Source of the DNA: Sphingomonadaceae bacterium
GTDB lineage: Bacteria > Pseudomonadota > Alphaproteobacteria > Sphingomonadales > Sphingomonadaceae
Length of the DNA: 6,211 nt
Assembly (NCBI GenBank): GCA_009923795.1
Contig: RFSU01000134.1
Coordinates: 1 to 6,211 of the forward strand
Direction of reading: 5' to 3'
Below, in pieces: positions 5,879 to 6,211 of the stretch. Both the position numbers and the translations under genes were made by a program. The notes beneath the pieces were generated by a model. It did no database searches and was not told the DNA's origin. It worked only from the letters and a program-made list of their open reading frames with translations. Numbering within the stretch: the stretch's first letter is position 1; every line of letters starts with the position of its first letter.

Positions 5879-6211
5879 TGGCCCTAACCGCCCAGATCAC
5901 AGAACAAGGTGGGCCAGACGTCATCCAATGGGTTGAAAAGGACCTTCCACCGCCCGGCCCCGGCGAAGTCCGCATGCGCAACACTGCCATCGGTCTGAAC
6001 TTCATCGACATTTACCACCGCAGCGGCGTTTACCCACTCCCCATGCCCAATGGCCTTGGCGTTGAAGCGGCGGGTGTCGTTGAGGCTATTGGCGACGGCG
6101 TAACAGGCTTTAAATCCGGGGATCGCGTGTGCACCTTTGGCCCAATGCTGGGCGCCTATGCAACCGAACGCAATCTTTCCGCCGCGAAGCTGTTCCAAAC
6201 CCCAGAAGATG
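5878..6211 (+). CDS. Quinone oxidoreductase, zeta-crystallin/MDR family (3' end outside window)
   Basis: The first 111 residues of a zinc-independent medium-chain dehydrogenase/reductase that reduces quinones or reactive enones with NADPH in the cytoplasm. Visible are the N-terminal GroES-like fold with PPPGPGEV (24-31), GLNFIDIYHRSGVYPLP (39-55) typical of QOR proteins, the family block LGVEAAGVVEAIGDGV (60-75) and the loop FKSGDRV (78-84). No catalytic zinc ligands are seen at the expected places, consistent with the QOR branch rather than alcohol dehydrogenase. The nucleotide-binding Rossmann domain would lie beyond the right edge; the full protein should be about 320-330 residues. Its ATG overlaps the stop of the preceding lipoprotein gene by one base (TAATG). 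Confidence 0.92.
   Translation, partial: MALTAQITEQGGPDVIQWVEKDLPPPGPGEVRMRNTAIGLNFIDIYHRSGVYPLPMPNGLGVEAAGVVEAIGDGVTGFKSGDRVCTFGPMLGAYATERNLSAAKLFQTPED

Overview
The window looks like ordinary chromosome from an alphaproteobacterium, most likely a sphingomonad (Sphingomonadales). This rests on the style of the proteins (argH/lysA wording, the small lipoprotein between them, the tlpA-argH divergence) and on the fairly GC-rich, tightly packed layout. The assignment is from family memory; no database was searched. There are no insertion sequences, phage genes, CRISPR arrays or long repeats, and no gene-free stretch above about 110 bases. The unusual points are structural: a broken lysA, a questionable argH start codon, overlapping gene ends and a terminator inside a coding region.

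Layout. At the left edge (to 877, +) is the C-terminal three quarters of an FAD-dependent D-amino-acid dehydrogenase resembling D-arginine dehydrogenase. It meets tail to tail, with an 11-base overlap, a TlpA-type thioredoxin lipoprotein (867-1442, -). That gene diverges from argH (1459-2826, +) with essentially no space between the two starts. argH is followed by a short lipoprotein gene in the LptM position (2823-3074) and by lysA (3080-4326). Spacings of -4 and +5 bases make argH, lipoprotein and lysA a clear operon. lysA carries a one-base frameshift at a run of five C (3824-3828). Both halves are otherwise well conserved, and adding one C restores a normal 415-residue diaminopimelate decarboxylase.

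The operon ends at a perfect 14-bp hairpin (4328-4360). It lies between lysA and a convergent leucine-dehydrogenase-type gene (4343-5392, -) and also encodes that enzyme's last codons. Then come a complete tRNA-His(GTG) on the minus strand (5503-5580), a 69-residue lipoprotein with a very basic tail (5669-5878, +), and the start of a zeta-crystallin-type quinone oxidoreductase (5878 to the right edge, +). The last two are joined by a TAATG stop/start overlap.

How the genes fit together. Four products act on amino acids: ArgH (last step of arginine synthesis), LysA (last step of lysine synthesis), a branched-chain amino acid dehydrogenase and a D-amino-acid dehydrogenase. Three small or medium proteins carry lipoprotein signals. 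Apart from the argH-lipoprotein-lysA operon and the lipoprotein-quinone oxidoreductase pair, the neighbours look like independent housekeeping units. I did not find an evident new multi-gene system. The best leads are the lysA frameshift, the argH start and the two small lipoproteins.
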